A DNA stretch of 7,269 bases from NCBI GenBank assembly GCA_029007575.1, contig JAQXIB010000153.1, positions 1 through 7,269 on the forward strand, given 5' to 3'. Under the pieces are notes generated by a model, which ran no database searches, was not told the DNA's origin, and was given only the letters and a program-made list of their open reading frames with translations. Made by a program: the position numbers and the translations under genes. Source of the DNA: Clostridiales bacterium (GTDB lineage Bacteria > Bacillota > Clostridia > Oscillospirales > Ruminococcaceae). Below, in pieces: positions 7,181 to 7,269 of this stretch. Numbering within the stretch: position 1 is the first letter of the stretch; every line of letters starts with the position of its first letter.

Positions 7181-7206
7181 CCACTTGCGTAAAAAACACG
7201 CAGTGG
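7181..7206 (+). other. Bulged hairpin near the 5' end of the predicted right-edge transcript
   Basis: CCACT-T-GCGT (7181-7190) pairs with ACGC-AGTGG (7198-7206): 9 bp with one bulged T (7186) and a loop of six A and one C (7191-7197). It begins about 7 nt after the predicted transcription start. A second small stem follows at 7248-7265 (GAC-C-GGC with GCC-GTC, TTTGT loop, one bulged C). No T-tract follows the first stem, so it is not a terminator. It could be an mRNA-stabilising 5' hairpin, a regulatory leader, or part of a small RNA. I match it to no known riboswitch family. Confidence 0.45.
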
Positions 7207-7269
7207 CTGTTGTTTGATGGACTGAAATCGTAATATCCTGACATGAAGACCGGCTTTGTGCCGTCCGAG

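Noticed and set aside
7161..7268. Open frame of about 35 codons on the minus strand entering from the right edge
   Set aside because: Its length is within chance expectation, it shows no recognisable protein family, and its stop lies inside the strong plus-strand promoter. It could only be judged with sequence beyond the window.
7243..7269. Possible gene start at ATG 7243 (reads MKTGFVPSE to the edge)
   Set aside because: There is no Shine-Dalgarno sequence upstream, and the bases take part in the second small hairpin. Nine codons are too few to judge.

Overview
The window looks like an ordinary chromosomal segment of a low-to-mid-GC Gram-positive anaerobe, most likely Bacillota of the Clostridia type. 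This is inferred from strong AGGAGG-type ribosome binding sites, TTG start codons, near-consensus housekeeping promoters, compact hairpin terminators, and the gene families present (TrkH, a two-gene ABC exporter, DUF2935, PepD). No mobile element, CRISPR array, rRNA or tRNA gene, or frameshifted gene was found, and the base composition looks even throughout.

Layout, left to right. (1) Positions 1-732 hold the C-terminal half of a TrkH-family potassium channel subunit whose start lies outside the window. It is closed by a clear intrinsic terminator at 775-805. (2) Positions 843-4386 hold two same-strand half-size ABC exporters, 52 nt apart. The first has a degenerate ATP site (Walker B Asp-Asp, Gln in place of the switch His). 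The second has canonical catalytic residues but an altered signature (ISQGQ). This is the reciprocal pattern expected for one obligate heterodimer. A hairpin terminator at 4385-4415 ends the operon. (3) Positions 5318-4422 (minus strand) hold a DUF2935 protein made of two ferritin-like repeats, convergent with the ABC pair. (4) Positions 5319-5524 are a divergent intergenic region with an excellent plus-strand promoter and a leader that can form two mutually exclusive small hairpins. (5) Positions 5525-6991 hold PepD, an M20 family aminoacyl-histidine dipeptidase with all metal ligands present. (6) Positions 6992-7269 contain no supported protein gene. They carry a near-perfect promoter (7139-7167) firing out of the window, followed by a bulged hairpin close to the predicted start of the transcript, so an unidentified RNA leader or small RNA begins here and is cut by the window edge.

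The genes do not form one pathway. The window is a set of independent units: ion uptake, export, a putative metal-binding four-helix protein, and peptide turnover. I found no convincing new multi-gene system. The places most worth a second look are the truncated structured transcript at the right edge and the pepD leader.
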